The position numbers and the translations under genes are program-made. This document shows, piece after piece, positions 42,170 to 51,886 of a stretch of DNA of 64,000 bases. Positions within the stretch are counted from its first letter, which is position 1. The number at the start of each line of letters is the position of its first letter. The DNA comes from Nocardioides scoriae (lineage in GTDB: Bacteria > Actinomycetota > Actinomycetes > Propionibacteriales > Nocardioidaceae), in assembly GCF_900104965.1 (NCBI RefSeq), contig NZ_LT629757.1, forward strand, positions 1,426,001-1,490,000. Direction: 5' to 3'. The notes under the pieces are model-generated. The model saw nothing but the letters and a program-made list of their open reading frames with translations, searched no databases and was not told the DNA's origin.

Positions 42170-44869
42170 CTAGTGCGCGGCCTCGTGCCAGCTCATGCCG
42201 GTGCCGACGGACACGTCGAGGGGCACGGTCAGGTCGGCGGCCGCGGCCATCTCGCGGCGCACCAGCGCCTCGAGCTGCTCGCGCTCGCCCTGGGCCACCT
42301 CGAGCACCAGCTCGTCGTGGACCTGGAGCAGCAGCCGCGAGGTGAGCCCCTCGGCCCGCAGCGCCGCGTCGACCTTGAGCATGGCGACCTTGATGATGTC
42401 GGCGGCCGAGCCCTGGATGGGTGCGTTGAGGGCCATCCGCTCGGCCATCTCGCGCCGCTGCCGGTTGTCGCTGGTCAGGTCGGGCAGGTAGCGGCGGCGC
42501 CCCATGATGGTCTCGGTGAAGCCGCTGCGCCGGGCCTCGTCGACGATTCCGCCGAGGTAGTCGCGGATGCCGCCGAAGGTCTCGAAGTACTCGTCCATGA
42601 GGCCACGGGCCTCGCTGGTGTCGATGCGCAGCTGCTGGGAGAGGCCGAACGCCGACAGGCCGTAGGCGAGGCCGTAGTTCATCGCCTTGATCTTGGCCCG
42701 CATCTCGCCCGTGACGTCGGTCGGGTCGACGTCGAAGACGCGCCCCGCGGTGACGGAGTGGAAGTCGTGCCCCGAGCGGAACGCCGCGATCAGCGCCTCG
42801 TCCTCGGACAGGTGCGCCATGATGCGCATCTCGATCTGGGAGTAGTCGGCCGTCATCAGCTCGGCCCAGCCGGGACCGACCACGAAGCCCTCGCGGATCC
42901 GGCGCCCGGCCTCGGTGCGGACCGGGATGTTCTGCAGGTTGGGGTCGGTGCTCGACAGCCGTCCGGTCGCGGCGATCAGCTGGTTGAACGTCGTGTGGAT
43001 GCGCCCGTCGTCGGAGACCGTCTTGAGCAGGCCCTCCACGGTCTGGCGCAGCCGGATCACGTCGCGGTGGCGCAGCAGGTGGAGCAGGAAGGGGTGCTCG
43101 GTCTTCTCGTAGAGGCCCTGCAGCGCGTCGGCGTCGGTCGTCCAGCCGGTCTTGGTGCGCTTGGTCTTGGGCATGTCGAGCTCGTCGAACAGCACGGTCT
43201 GCAGCTGCTTGGGGGAGCCCAGGTTGATCTCCTTGCCGATGACGCCGTAGGCGTCGTCGGCCGCCTCGCGGACCCCGACCCCGAAGCCCGCCTCCAGCTC
43301 GGAGAGCAGCTCGCGGTCGACGGCGATGCCGACCTGCTCCATCGCGACGAGCACGTCGATCAGCGGCAGCTCGACGTCGGCGAGCAGCTGGGTGCCGCCC
43401 CGCTCCTCGAGCTCCTGGTCGAGCGCGGCCGCCAGGTCGAGGACCGCACCGGCGTGCAGCATCGCCGTCTCGGCCCCCGCGTCGCCCGCGTCGCCGTCGA
43501 GGCCGTCCAGGCTCAGCTGGCCGTCGTCGACGACGTTCTGCTTCAGCTCGCGCTTGAGGTAGCGCACGGTCAGGTCGGCCAGGTCGTAGGAGCGCTGGTC
43601 GGGCCGGGCCAGGTAGGCCGAGAGGGCGGTGTCGCGCTCGAGGCCCCGCAGCTGCCAGCCGCGGGCGGCCAGGGCCAGCAGCGGGCCCTTCGCGTCGTGG
43701 AGCACCTTGGGCTGCCCGGCGTCGCCGAACCAGGTCACGACGGCGGCGTCGTCCTCCGGCGCCAGCTGCTCGACGACCAGGTGAGCGGCGGTGCCCGCAG
43801 CGGTGGCGAACGAGAGCGTGAGGACCTCGCCCGACCCGGCGCGCCACTCCCCCTCCACGTGCACCCCGACGCGCTGGCCGTCGCTGGCGTGCTCGGCGAG
43901 CCAGGCACCCACCGCGCCGGGCTCGAGCCGGGTCGAGTCGAGGGCGAAGCCCGAGTCGTCGATGTCCTCGACCGACTCGAGGGTCTCGAAGAGCCGGTCG
44001 CGCAGCACCCGGAACTCGAGGCCGTCGAACAGGGTGTGCACCTCCTGGCGGTCCCAGGGCTGGACGGCGAGGTCGGTGGGCACCAGCGGCAGGTCGAGGT
44101 CGACCACGAGCGCGTTGAGCTGGCGGTTGCGGATCACGTCGCCCAGGTGCTCGCGCAGGCTCTCGCCGGCCTTGCCCTTGATCTCCTCCGCGCGGTTGAT
44201 GACGTTCTCGAGGCCGTCGTAGGTCGCGATCCACTTCGCGGCGGTCTTGGGGCCGACGCCGGGCACGCCGGGCAGGTTGTCGGAGGTCTCCCCGACCAGC
44301 GCCGCCAGCTCGGGGTAGCGCGCCGGGGCGAGGCCGTACTTCTCCTCGACGGCCTCGGGCGTCATCCGCTTCATCTCCGAGACGCCGCGCATCGGGTAGA
44401 TCACGGTGGTGCGCTCGTTGACCAGCTGGAAGGAGTCGCGGTCGCCCGAGCAGATGAGGACCTCGAAGTCGTCGGCGTAGGCCTGGGTGGCCAGGGTGCC
44501 GATGATGTCGTCGGCCTCGAAGCCGTCCTTCTCCAGGAACGGCACCCGCAGCGCGTTGAGCACCTCCTTGATCAGCGAGACCTGCCCGCCGAACTCCGAG
44601 GGCGAGGTCGACCGGTTGGCCTTGTAGTCGACGTAGGCCTCGGAGCGGAAGGTCTGGCGCGAGACGTCGAAGGCGACCGCGAGGTGGGTGGGCTGCTCGT
44701 CGCGCAGCACGTTGATGAGCATCGAGACGAAGCCGTAGACCGCGTTGGTGTGCTGCCCCGTGGTGGTGGAGAAGTTGTCCACGGGCAGGGCGAAGAAGGC
44801 CCGGTAGGCCAACGAGTGCCCGTCCAGCAGGAGCAGGCGCGGGCGGGTGATCTCAGCTGACTCGGCCAC
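42170..44869 (-). CDS. polA: DNA polymerase I
   Basis: An 899-residue polymerase for repair and Okazaki-fragment processing. The 5'-3' exonuclease domain (residues 1-305) is intact (LLLDGHSLAYRAFFAL, EADDIIGTLA, CSGDRDSFQLV, DNLPGVPGVGPKTAAKW). The middle domain (about 310-505) has the 3'-5' exonuclease fold but lacks the metal-binding acids: the usual D-x-E segment reads VGVHVEGEW and the usual NLKYD reads HDAKGPL, so proofreading is likely absent, as in many actinobacteria. The polymerase domain has TDPNLQNIPVR, the metal-binding DYSQIEMRIMAH and QVHDELVLEV. ATG 44869 is normal. Confidence 0.97.
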   Translation of the reverse strand: MAESAEITRPRLLLLDGHSLAYRAFFALPVDNFSTTTGQHTNAVYGFVSMLINVLRDEQPTHLAVAFDVSRQTFRSEAYVDYKANRSTSPSEFGGQVSLIKEVLNALRVPFLEKDGFEADDIIGTLATQAYADDFEVLICSGDRDSFQLVNERTTVIYPMRGVSEMKRMTPEAVEEKYGLAPARYPELAALVGETSDNLPGVPGVGPKTAAKWIATYDGLENVINRAEEIKGKAGESLREHLGDVIRNRQLNALVVDLDLPLVPTDLAVQPWDRQEVHTLFDGLEFRVLRDRLFETLESVEDIDDSGFALDSTRLEPGAVGAWLAEHASDGQRVGVHVEGEWRAGSGEVLTLSFATAAGTAAHLVVEQLAPEDDAAVVTWFGDAGQPKVLHDAKGPLLALAARGWQLRGLERDTALSAYLARPDQRSYDLADLTVRYLKRELKQNVVDDGQLSLDGLDGDAGDAGAETAMLHAGAVLDLAAALDQELEERGGTQLLADVELPLIDVLVAMEQVGIAVDRELLSELEAGFGVGVREAADDAYGVIGKEINLGSPKQLQTVLFDELDMPKTKRTKTGWTTDADALQGLYEKTEHPFLLHLLRHRDVIRLRQTVEGLLKTVSDDGRIHTTFNQLIAATGRLSSTDPNLQNIPVRTEAGRRIREGFVVGPGWAELMTADYSQIEMRIMAHLSEDEALIAAFRSGHDFHSVTAGRVFDVDPTDVTGEMRAKIKAMNYGLAYGLSAFGLSQQLRIDTSEARGLMDEYFETFGGIRDYLGGIVDEARRSGFTETIMGRRRYLPDLTSDNRQRREMAERMALNAPIQGSAADIIKVAMLKVDAALRAEGLTSRLLLQVHDELVLEVAQGEREQLEALVRREMAAAADLTVPLDVSVGTGMSWHEAAH

Positions 44870-44940
44870 GGGCCGACCCTAACGCGGGGCACCGACAGCG
44901 CCGCGGGCGCGGTGGAGCCGTCGAGCGCCGGTCGGCAGGC

Positions 44941-45510
44941 TCAGGCGCCGGCCTGGCGACGCCGGGCGGAGCGCCGCTGGGCGAGCACCTCGACGAGGTG
45001 GCGGTTGGTGCCGGCACCGGCCCGGGCGCGCTCCACCGAGAGCTTCTTGCGCAGGGCGGGGGTGCTCACCAGCCGCACCGTGGCCACGGTCTGCAGGCCC
45101 AGGCGGGCGAAGAAGCGGTTGGTCTCGCGGTTGCCGTCGGTGAAGGCGCTGAGCTGCTCGACGTCCTTCTCCTCGGCCCAGGTGACCGCGGCCTCCATCA
45201 GCGCGTGGGCGTAGCCGTGGCGGCGGTAGGCCGGGAGCACCACCAGGTAGGAGGTGTGCACCGCGGTGTCGAGCGAGAGCGGCGAGATCGGCCCGCGCTG
45301 GAGGTGCAGCGCCGCGACGATGCGCTCGTCGCACTCGGCGACCAGGAGCCGCTCGTCGGGGTTGAGCGCGAGGTTGGCCAGCGACTGCTCGGCGTCGCGC
45401 CGGGCCTGCTCGCTGCCCTCGCCGGTGCGGGTCGTCTCCGCCCACAGCTGCAGCAGCCGCTCGGCGTCCTCCGGGACGGCATCACGGATCTGTGGCGCCT
45501 GGCGCGGCAT
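44941..45510 (-). CDS. GNAT-family N-acetyltransferase
   Basis: A 189-residue acetyltransferase. The acetyl-CoA-binding motif A is VVLPAYRRHGYAHALMEAA (about residues 92-110), where the Q/R-x-x-G-x-A loop is RRHGYA. The C-terminal tail is basic. ATG 45510 is fixed by an AGGAGG five bases upstream, against an alternative six codons earlier. It lies about 70 bp from polA, same strand, and is divergent from the DUF554 gene. Substrate unknown. Confidence 0.88.
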   Translation of the reverse strand: MPRQAPQIRDAVPEDAERLLQLWAETTRTGEGSEQARRDAEQSLANLALNPDERLLVAECDERIVAALHLQRGPISPLSLDTAVHTSYLVVLPAYRRHGYAHALMEAAVTWAEEKDVEQLSAFTDGNRETNRFFARLGLQTVATVRLVSTPALRKKLSVERARAGAGTNRHLVEVLAQRRSARRRQAGA

Positions 45511-45638
45511 CGGACCTCCTGTGGACACGGACGAGACGCAGGATGCGTGGACACACTCGACCCGAGACGCCGGACCCGTCGGCGGACCCGGACGGTGAGA
45601 GACTATCCGCCGTCGTAGTTGCGTTGTAAAGGAGATGG

Positions 45639-46412
45639 ATGTTCCCGGGGGTCGGCACGCTCGTCAACGTCGTGACGGTGCTGCTGGGCACCCTCGTGGG
45701 CACCTCCGTCGGCCACCGCCTCCCCGAGCGCACCCGCACCGTGGTCACCGACGGGCTCGGCCTGGTGACGCTGCTCATCGCGGCCGGCTCCGCCGCCGCG
45801 GTCGGTGACGCGGCCCTGTCGGACGCGGTCGGCGACGCCGCTCCCCTGCTGGTCGTCCTGGGCTCGGTCCTCGTCGGCGGGATCACCGGCTCGCTGCTGC
45901 GGATCGAGGACCGGCTGGAGGCGCTGGGCGGCCTGCTGCAGCGCGCCGCCACCCGACGTGCGCGCCGCGGCCCCGACCAGGACGACGCCGCCGAGCGCGC
46001 CCGGGCACGGTTCGTCCAGGGCTTCGTCGTCAGCTCCCTCGTGTTCTGCGTCGGCCCCCTCACCATCCTGGGCTCGCTCCAGGAGGGGCTGGGCAACGGC
46101 GCCGACCAGCTGCTCCTCAAGAGCGCCCTCGACGGCTTCGCGGCCATCGCCTTCGCGGCGTCGTTCGGCTGGGGGGTCGGCGCCAGCGTGCTCTCGCTGG
46201 TCGTGGTGCAGGGCGGGCTGACCGTGCTCGGTGCGGGCCTGGGCAGCTTCGTCCCCGACGCCCACCTGGCCGCTCTCACCGCCACGGGCGGGCTGCTGCT
46301 CGTCGGGGTGGCGCTGCGGCTGCTCGACCTCAAGCAGGTCAAGGTCGCCGACCTGCTCCCGGCGCTGGTGGTGGCACCGCTGCTGACGCAGCTGGTCGTG
46401 GTGGTGCGCTAG
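45639..46412 (+). CDS. DUF554 membrane protein
   Basis: A 257-residue integral membrane protein of family DUF554 (YdfK-like), with about seven helices. Conserved segments are MFPGVGTLVNVVTVLLGTLVG at the start, VGSVLVGGITGSLLRIEDRLE-like residues around 70-90, and FVVSSLVFCVGPLTILGSLQEG. Function of the family is unknown; transport is a guess. AAAGGAGAT upstream of ATG 45639 is a good ribosome-binding site. The stop TAG shares a CTAG with the convergent pdtaR stop. Confidence 0.88.
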   Translation: MFPGVGTLVNVVTVLLGTLVGTSVGHRLPERTRTVVTDGLGLVTLLIAAGSAAAVGDAALSDAVGDAAPLLVVLGSVLVGGITGSLLRIEDRLEALGGLLQRAATRRARRGPDQDDAAERARARFVQGFVVSSLVFCVGPLTILGSLQEGLGNGADQLLLKSALDGFAAIAFAASFGWGVGASVLSLVVVQGGLTVLGAGLGSFVPDAHLAALTATGGLLLVGVALRLLDLKQVKVADLLPALVVAPLLTQLVVVVR

Positions 46413-47098
46413 ACCACGTCGGGGCCGCCGGACCCGCCGCTGCGGGCCGGGCCGGAGCCGCCCGGGCCGTGCAGCACCACGCCGTCGGCCACCTGGCGCA
46501 TCGACAGCCGCAGGTCCATCGCCGTCTTCTGGATCCAGCGGAACGACTCGGGCTCGGTCAGGCACAGGCGCTCCTGCAGCACGCCCTTGGCGCGGTCGAC
46601 CGCCTTGCGGGTCTCCAGGCGCTCCTGCAGGTCGGCGACCTCGGCCTCGACCTGGCGCAGCTCGGCGAAGCGGCTCAGCGCCATCTCGACCGCCGGCACC
46701 AGGTCGGTCTGGTCGAAGGGCTTGACCAGGTAGGCCATCGCACCCGCGTCGCGGGCCCGCTCCACCAGGTCACGCTGGCTGAACGCCGTCAGGATGACGA
46801 CCGGCGCGATCCGCTGGCGCGCGATCTGCTCGGCCGCGGCGATGCCGTCGAGCCGGGGCATCTTGACGTCGAGGATGACCAGGTCGGGGCGCAGCTCGGT
46901 GGCCATCGCGACGGCCTTCTCGCCGTCGTCGGCCTGGCCGACCACGACGTACCCCTCCTCCTCGAGCATCTCGGCGAGGTCCATGCGGATCAGCGCCTCG
47001 TCCTCGGCGATCACCACGCGGGGGGCCGCGCCTGCGCCCGTCCCGGGGGTGCTCCCGGGGGTCGCGCCCGACGGCGGTCGAGGGGTCTGCTCGCTCAC
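46409..47098 (-). CDS. pdtaR: ANTAR-domain response regulator (PdtaR type)
   Basis: A 229-residue regulator. The receiver domain spans about residues 26-145 with phospho-acceptor Asp77 (LVILDVKMP), Thr104 and Lys126; the C-terminal ANTAR RNA-binding domain (about 150-210) shows LETRKAVDRAKGVLQERL and SFRWIQKTAM. Mycobacterial PdtaR (Rv1626) acts with the kinase PdtaS, binding hairpins in target mRNAs; the kinase gene is not in this window. An N-terminal Pro/Gly/Ser-rich extension of about 25 residues precedes the domain, and a Gly-rich tail follows. Gene order near polA and pyk agrees with other actinobacteria. Confidence 0.93.
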   Translation of the reverse strand: MSEQTPRPPSGATPGSTPGTGAGAAPRVVIAEDEALIRMDLAEMLEEEGYVVVGQADDGEKAVAMATELRPDLVILDVKMPRLDGIAAAEQIARQRIAPVVILTAFSQRDLVERARDAGAMAYLVKPFDQTDLVPAVEMALSRFAELRQVEAEVADLQERLETRKAVDRAKGVLQERLCLTEPESFRWIQKTAMDLRLSMRQVADGVVLHGPGGSGPARSGGSGGPDVV

Positions 47099-47196
47099 GG
47101 GCAGCAGGCTAGCGCCCCGCGCTCGGGGACCCCGGCCCGATCACGGAAGACGTCGCGAGGAAACAGTCCGGTAACGGGGATGCTCCACGATCGGCG

Positions 47197-47215
47197 GTGA
47201 CGTGCTGCAGGTCAC
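47197..47215. promoter_or_regulatory. Dyad in the pdtaR-livH divergent region
   Basis: GTGAC, nine bases, GTCAC, in the 219-bp space between the divergent pdtaR and livH genes. Too long a spacer for CRP. It may be an operator for a GntR/Lrp-like regulator of amino-acid uptake, but no such gene is nearby. Confidence 0.3.
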
Positions 47216-47241
47216 GCCACGCCTTATGCTCACCCCCACCC

Positions 47242-47266
47242 CGCCGTCGGACGCCGTCCGACGGCG
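47242..47266 (+). promoter_or_regulatory. Hairpin in the livH leader
   Basis: Eleven-bp perfect arms CGCCGTCGGAC and GTCCGACGGCG with a GCC loop, about 50 bases before livH. In the transcript it forms a strong stem in the leader, so attenuation, mRNA protection or an ANTAR target are options. PdtaR-type proteins bind paired hairpins with A/G-containing hexaloops; this loop is only three bases, so it is not a proper ANTAR site. Confidence 0.45.
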
Positions 47267-47317
47267 TCAGGTCTGCCCCTGCCGGGACCCTCCGGCGCCA
47301 TCCGTGAATGGAGGACC

Positions 47318-48664
47318 ATGCCGCCCTCGAGCCGACGAGCGCCCCACCGCGGGACCGCCCGCGCGACCGGCCGCACCCGTGGTCGCGGCCCCGCCGCCAC
47401 CCTGCTGCTGCTGGTGATGTCCAGCGTGTTCGCCGTCCTGGCCCTCGGGTCGCCCGCGCAGGCCGCAGACGGTGACCGCACCGTCATCGGGACGCTGCGC
47501 AACTCCGCCGACGCCAACAACCCGGTGCCGGGGGTGACGATCAACGTCGAGTCCAGCAAGGGCGAGACCTACACCGGGGAGAGCAACGACGAGGGCCGCT
47601 TCGAGATCTCGGTGCCGGCCTCCGACGACGGCACCCTCAGCGTCGTCCTCGACACCGACACCCTCCCCGACGGCGTCGACCTGCGTCCCGGCGCTCCCGA
47701 CACCCTCAAGCCGACGGGCAGCCTGAGCACCATCACGGCCAACTTCGCGCTCGGCCCCGACAACCGCCAGGTGTCGACCAAGTGGGACCAGGTGCCGCAG
47801 CTGCTCTACAACGGCCTGCTCTTCGGCATCGTGCTGTCGCTGGGCGCGCTCGGCCTGTCGATGGTCTTCGGCACCACCGGCCTGACGAACTTCTCCCACG
47901 GCGAGCTGGTCACCTTCGGCGCCGTGATGACCTACATGGGCAACCGCGTCTTCGGGCTGCCGATCGTGGTCTCCGTGCTGATGGCGGTCGTGCTCTCCGC
48001 GGCCTTCGGCTGGCTCAACGACAAGGGCCTGTGGGCCCCGCTGCGCCGCCGCGGCACCGGTCTGATCGCGATGATGATCGTCTCCATCGGCCTGCAGTTC
48101 CTGCTGCGCAACCTCTACCAGTACTTCACCGGCGGTCGCTCGCTGACCTACCGCGAGTACGTCACCCCGGTCGGCCAGGACGCCTTCGGCCTGTTCACCT
48201 ACACCACCCGCGACATCGTGATCATCGCCGTCAGCCTCCTGACGCTCGTCGCCGTCACGATGGCGCTGCAGTTCACCCGCCTGGGCCGGGCCACCCGCGC
48301 GGTCTCGGACAACCCCGCGCTCGCCGCCTCGACGGGCATCAACGTCAACCGGGTGATCACCACGGTCTGGATCTTCGGGGCCGCGCTCGCAGGTCTCGGC
48401 GGTGCGTTCCTGGGCTTCTCCCAGTCGGTGACCTACCAGCTCGGCGCCCAGGTGCTGCTGCTGATCTTCGCCGCCACCTGCGTCGGTGGCCTCGGCTCCA
48501 TCTGGGGCGCCATGGTCGGCTCGCTGATCATCGGCGTCTTCGTCGAGACCTCGACGTTGTTCATCCCCTCCGAGCTGAAGTACGCCGGCGCCATGATCCT
48601 GCTGATCATCGTGCTGCTGTTCAGGCCACAAGGCCTGCTCGGACGGGCCCAGAGGATCGGCTGA
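47318..48664 (+). CDS. livH: Branched-chain amino-acid ABC permease LivH with exported N-terminal domain
   Basis: A 448-residue protein with two parts. Residues 1-49 form a basic N-terminus and signal-like helix ending near AQA; residues about 55-145 form a carboxypeptidase-regulatory/CnaB-like beta domain (GTLRNSADANNPVPGVTINV; SNDEGRFEISVP); residues about 160-448 are a full LivH permease (LYNGLLFGIVLSLGALGLSM; NPALAASTGINVNRVITTVW; VGGLGSIWGAMVGSLIIG). Plain LivH proteins are about 290 residues. The extra domain should sit outside the membrane, near the binding protein. ATG 47318 follows TGGAGGACC. It is the first gene of livHMGF. Confidence 0.92.
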   Translation: MPPSSRRAPHRGTARATGRTRGRGPAATLLLLVMSSVFAVLALGSPAQAADGDRTVIGTLRNSADANNPVPGVTINVESSKGETYTGESNDEGRFEISVPASDDGTLSVVLDTDTLPDGVDLRPGAPDTLKPTGSLSTITANFALGPDNRQVSTKWDQVPQLLYNGLLFGIVLSLGALGLSMVFGTTGLTNFSHGELVTFGAVMTYMGNRVFGLPIVVSVLMAVVLSAAFGWLNDKGLWAPLRRRGTGLIAMMIVSIGLQFLLRNLYQYFTGGRSLTYREYVTPVGQDAFGLFTYTTRDIVIIAVSLLTLVAVTMALQFTRLGRATRAVSDNPALAASTGINVNRVITTVWIFGAALAGLGGAFLGFSQSVTYQLGAQVLLLIFAATCVGGLGSIWGAMVGSLIIGVFVETSTLFIPSELKYAGAMILLIIVLLFRPQGLLGRAQRIG

Positions 48665-48677
48665 GGAAGGACACGAC

Positions 48678-49652
48678 ATGCTCGACGCAATCACCGGAGC
48701 CCTCCACGACGGGTTCGGCTACGTGGCCATCTCCTACTGCCTGGCCGCCATCGGACTCAACATCCAGTTCGGCTACGCCGGCCTGCTGAACTTCGGCCAG
48801 GCCGCCTTCCTCGCCATCGGCGGCTACATCATGGGCGCGGCCATCGCGACCAGCGGCCTGCCGACCATCCCGGCCATGCTCATCGCGATCCTCTTCGCGG
48901 TGGCGCTGGCGCTGATCCTCGGCGTGCCCACGCTGCGGCTGCGCGCCGACTACCTGGCCATCGTCACCATCGCGGCCGCGGAGATCCTCCGGCTCGTCTT
49001 CGGCACCTCCTTCCGCGAGTACTTCCGCGGCAAGGACGGCGTCACCGGCTTCGCCGACGGCTTCCGCAGCCTCAACCCGCTGCCGGACTACGACGGGTTC
49101 TTCCTCACCTTCAGCCGCAACGAGCTGTGGACGATCATCGTCGGCTGGACCGTCGTGATCCTCATCTGCGTGCTCGTGTGGGCCCTGATGCGCTCGCCGT
49201 GGGGCCGCGTGCTGCGCGGCATCCGCGAGGACGAGGACGCCGTCCGCTCGCTGGGCAAGAACGTCTACGGCTACAAGATGCAGGCGCTCGTCCTCGGCGG
49301 CGTCATCGGCTGCATCGGCGGCTTCGTCGGTGCCTTCGGCGCCGCCTCGGTCCAGGCCGACACCTTCAACCTGGACTTCACCTTCATCGCGCTGACGATG
49401 CTCATCCTCGGTGGCGCCGCGCGCGTGCTGGGGCCGGTCGTCGGGGCGATCCTGTTCTGGGCGGTGCTGTCGTTCCTCGGCACGATCCTCTCGGACCTCT
49501 CGTCCAACCCCACCGTGGCGCAGTTCATGAACGCCGACCAGGCCTCCAACGTCCGGCTCATGCTGGTCGGCCTGGTGCTGATGCTGCTGATGATCTACCG
49601 ACCCCAGGGGATCTTCGGCGACCGGAAGGAGATCGCGCTCGATGCCCGCTGA
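48678..49652 (+). CDS. livM: Branched-chain amino-acid ABC permease LivM
   Basis: A 324-residue permease with eight to nine membrane helices, second of the pair forming the channel. Typical segments are GLNIQFGYAGLLNFGQAAFL and the coupling region with RSLGKNVYGYKMQALVLGGV; the end reads IYRPQGIFG. ATG 48678 follows GGAAGGACACGAC, 13 bp after livH. The end overlaps livG by 11 bp. Confidence 0.93.
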   Translation: MLDAITGALHDGFGYVAISYCLAAIGLNIQFGYAGLLNFGQAAFLAIGGYIMGAAIATSGLPTIPAMLIAILFAVALALILGVPTLRLRADYLAIVTIAAAEILRLVFGTSFREYFRGKDGVTGFADGFRSLNPLPDYDGFFLTFSRNELWTIIVGWTVVILICVLVWALMRSPWGRVLRGIREDEDAVRSLGKNVYGYKMQALVLGGVIGCIGGFVGAFGAASVQADTFNLDFTFIALTMLILGGAARVLGPVVGAILFWAVLSFLGTILSDLSSNPTVAQFMNADQASNVRLMLVGLVLMLLMIYRPQGIFGDRKEIALDAR

Positions 49653-50564
49653 CACCTCTCCCACCTCGACCCCGACGCGCTCGGTGGCCGACCAGGGCCG
49701 CGCCGACCTCGAGGGCCTGCCCACCGAGCCCGGCGTGAAGAAGAAGGACCCGATCGTCGTCGCCTCCGACGTGCGCCGCACCTTCGGCGGCCTCACGGCC
49801 GTCGACGTGGAGCACGTCGAGATCCAGCGCGGTGTCATCACCGCGCTGATCGGCCCCAACGGCGCCGGCAAGACGACCTTCTTCAACCTGCTGACCGGTT
49901 TCGACCAGCCCGACTCCGGGTCCTGGAGCTTCAACGGCACCTCCCTCAAGGGCAAGTCCGCCTACCGCGTGGCCCGCCTCGGGATGGTGCGCACGTTCCA
50001 GCTGACCAAGGTGCTCTCCAAGCTGACCGTGCTCGAGAACATGCGCCTGGGGGCCACCTCCCAGCGCGGCGAGAAGTTCTGGGCCGGCGCCCTGCCCTTC
50101 CTCTGGAAGAGCCAGGAGCAGGAGATCACCGAGCGGGCGCGCGAGCTGCTCGGCCGCTTCAAGCTCGACGCCAAGGAGCAGGACTTCGCCGGCTCCCTGT
50201 CGGGCGGCCAGCGCAAGCTGCTCGAGATGGCCCGCGCCCTCATGGTCGGGCCCGAGCTGGTGATGCTCGACGAGCCGATGGCGGGAGTCAACCCGGCGCT
50301 GAAGCAGTCGCTGCTGACCCACGTGAAGTCGCTGCGCGAGGAGGGCATGAGCGTCCTCTTCGTCGAGCACGACATGGACATGGTCCGCGACATCTCCGAC
50401 TGGGTCATCGTGATGGCCCAGGGCAAGGTGATCGCCGAGGGTCCCCCGCGCTCGATCATGACCGACCAGCGCGTGATCGACGCCTACCTCGGCGCGCACC
50501 ACGACACCGACATCAGCGAGCTCGAGCAGGTCGTCGAGGCCGAGCACGGAAAGGACCACTCCGC

Positions 50565-50568
<4 letters not shown>
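49642..50568 (+). CDS. livG: Branched-chain amino-acid ABC ATPase LivG
   Basis: A 308-residue ATPase of the HAAT family. Walker A GPNGAGKTT (about residues 72-80), signature LSGGQRKLLEMARAL (about 189-203), Walker B VMLDEPMAG and switch His in FVEHDMDMV are intact. About 38 residues of disordered, Thr/Ser/Pro-rich sequence precede the domain, longer than in enterobacterial LivG. ATG 49642 overlaps livM; the stop overlaps livF as GTGA. Confidence 0.93.
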
Positions 50569-51467
<899 letters not shown>

Positions 51468-51485
51468 GTCCTCTGCTCCACCTTT

Positions 51486-51516
51486 CGACGCCCCCGGCCC
51501 TCGGCCGGGGGCGTCG
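51486..51516 (+). terminator. Strong terminator hairpin after livF
   Basis: Fourteen-bp perfect arms (51486-51499 and 51503-51516) with a CTC loop, 18 bases after the livF stop codon. No U-tract, but the stem is the strongest in this region. Confidence 0.85.
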
Positions 51517-51535
51517 TCGCGTCCGGGGCCCGACA

Positions 51536-51880
51536 CGTGGACGTCGTGCGAACCGGCCGTCCCGACGACCACAGCGCATGACGTCCGCCGGGACGTCGTA
51601 CGAGCAGGTCGCCCCCGCGACCACACCGCATGACGTCCGGGCCGGCCGCGCAAACAGGCTGTACGACGTCCACCCGGACGTCGTAGGAGCTGGTCGACCG
51701 GCGACCGGGCCGCATGACGCCGTCCGGGACGTCATGCGAGCCGGTCGCCCCGGCGACCACACCGCACGACGTCCCCCGGGAGGTCATGCGAAACGGTCGC
51801 CCTGGTGACCACACCGCATGACGTCCGCCGGCACGTCGGGCCGCCGGTACGTCGGGCCGCCGGTACGAGCTGGCCACGGA
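51536..51880. repeat. 52-bp imperfect tandem dyad repeat array (REP/BIME-like)
   Basis: Five aligned units begin at 51567, 51619, 51703, 51755 and 51807; three are exactly 52 bp and the second carries a 32-bp insertion. A half unit precedes at about 51536. Each unit starts GACCACACCGCATGACGTCC and contains two inverted repeats: GACGTCC/GGACGTC (for example 51580-51586 with 51591-51597) and GGTCGCC/GGCGACC (51743-51758). At 51833-51864 a 16-bp block is duplicated exactly in tandem. It sits between convergent genes, so it is intergenic; antisense frames through it code for a repetitive Arg/Ser/Thr-rich peptide that I regard as spurious. Confidence 0.85.
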
Positions 51881-51886
51881 CGCCGC

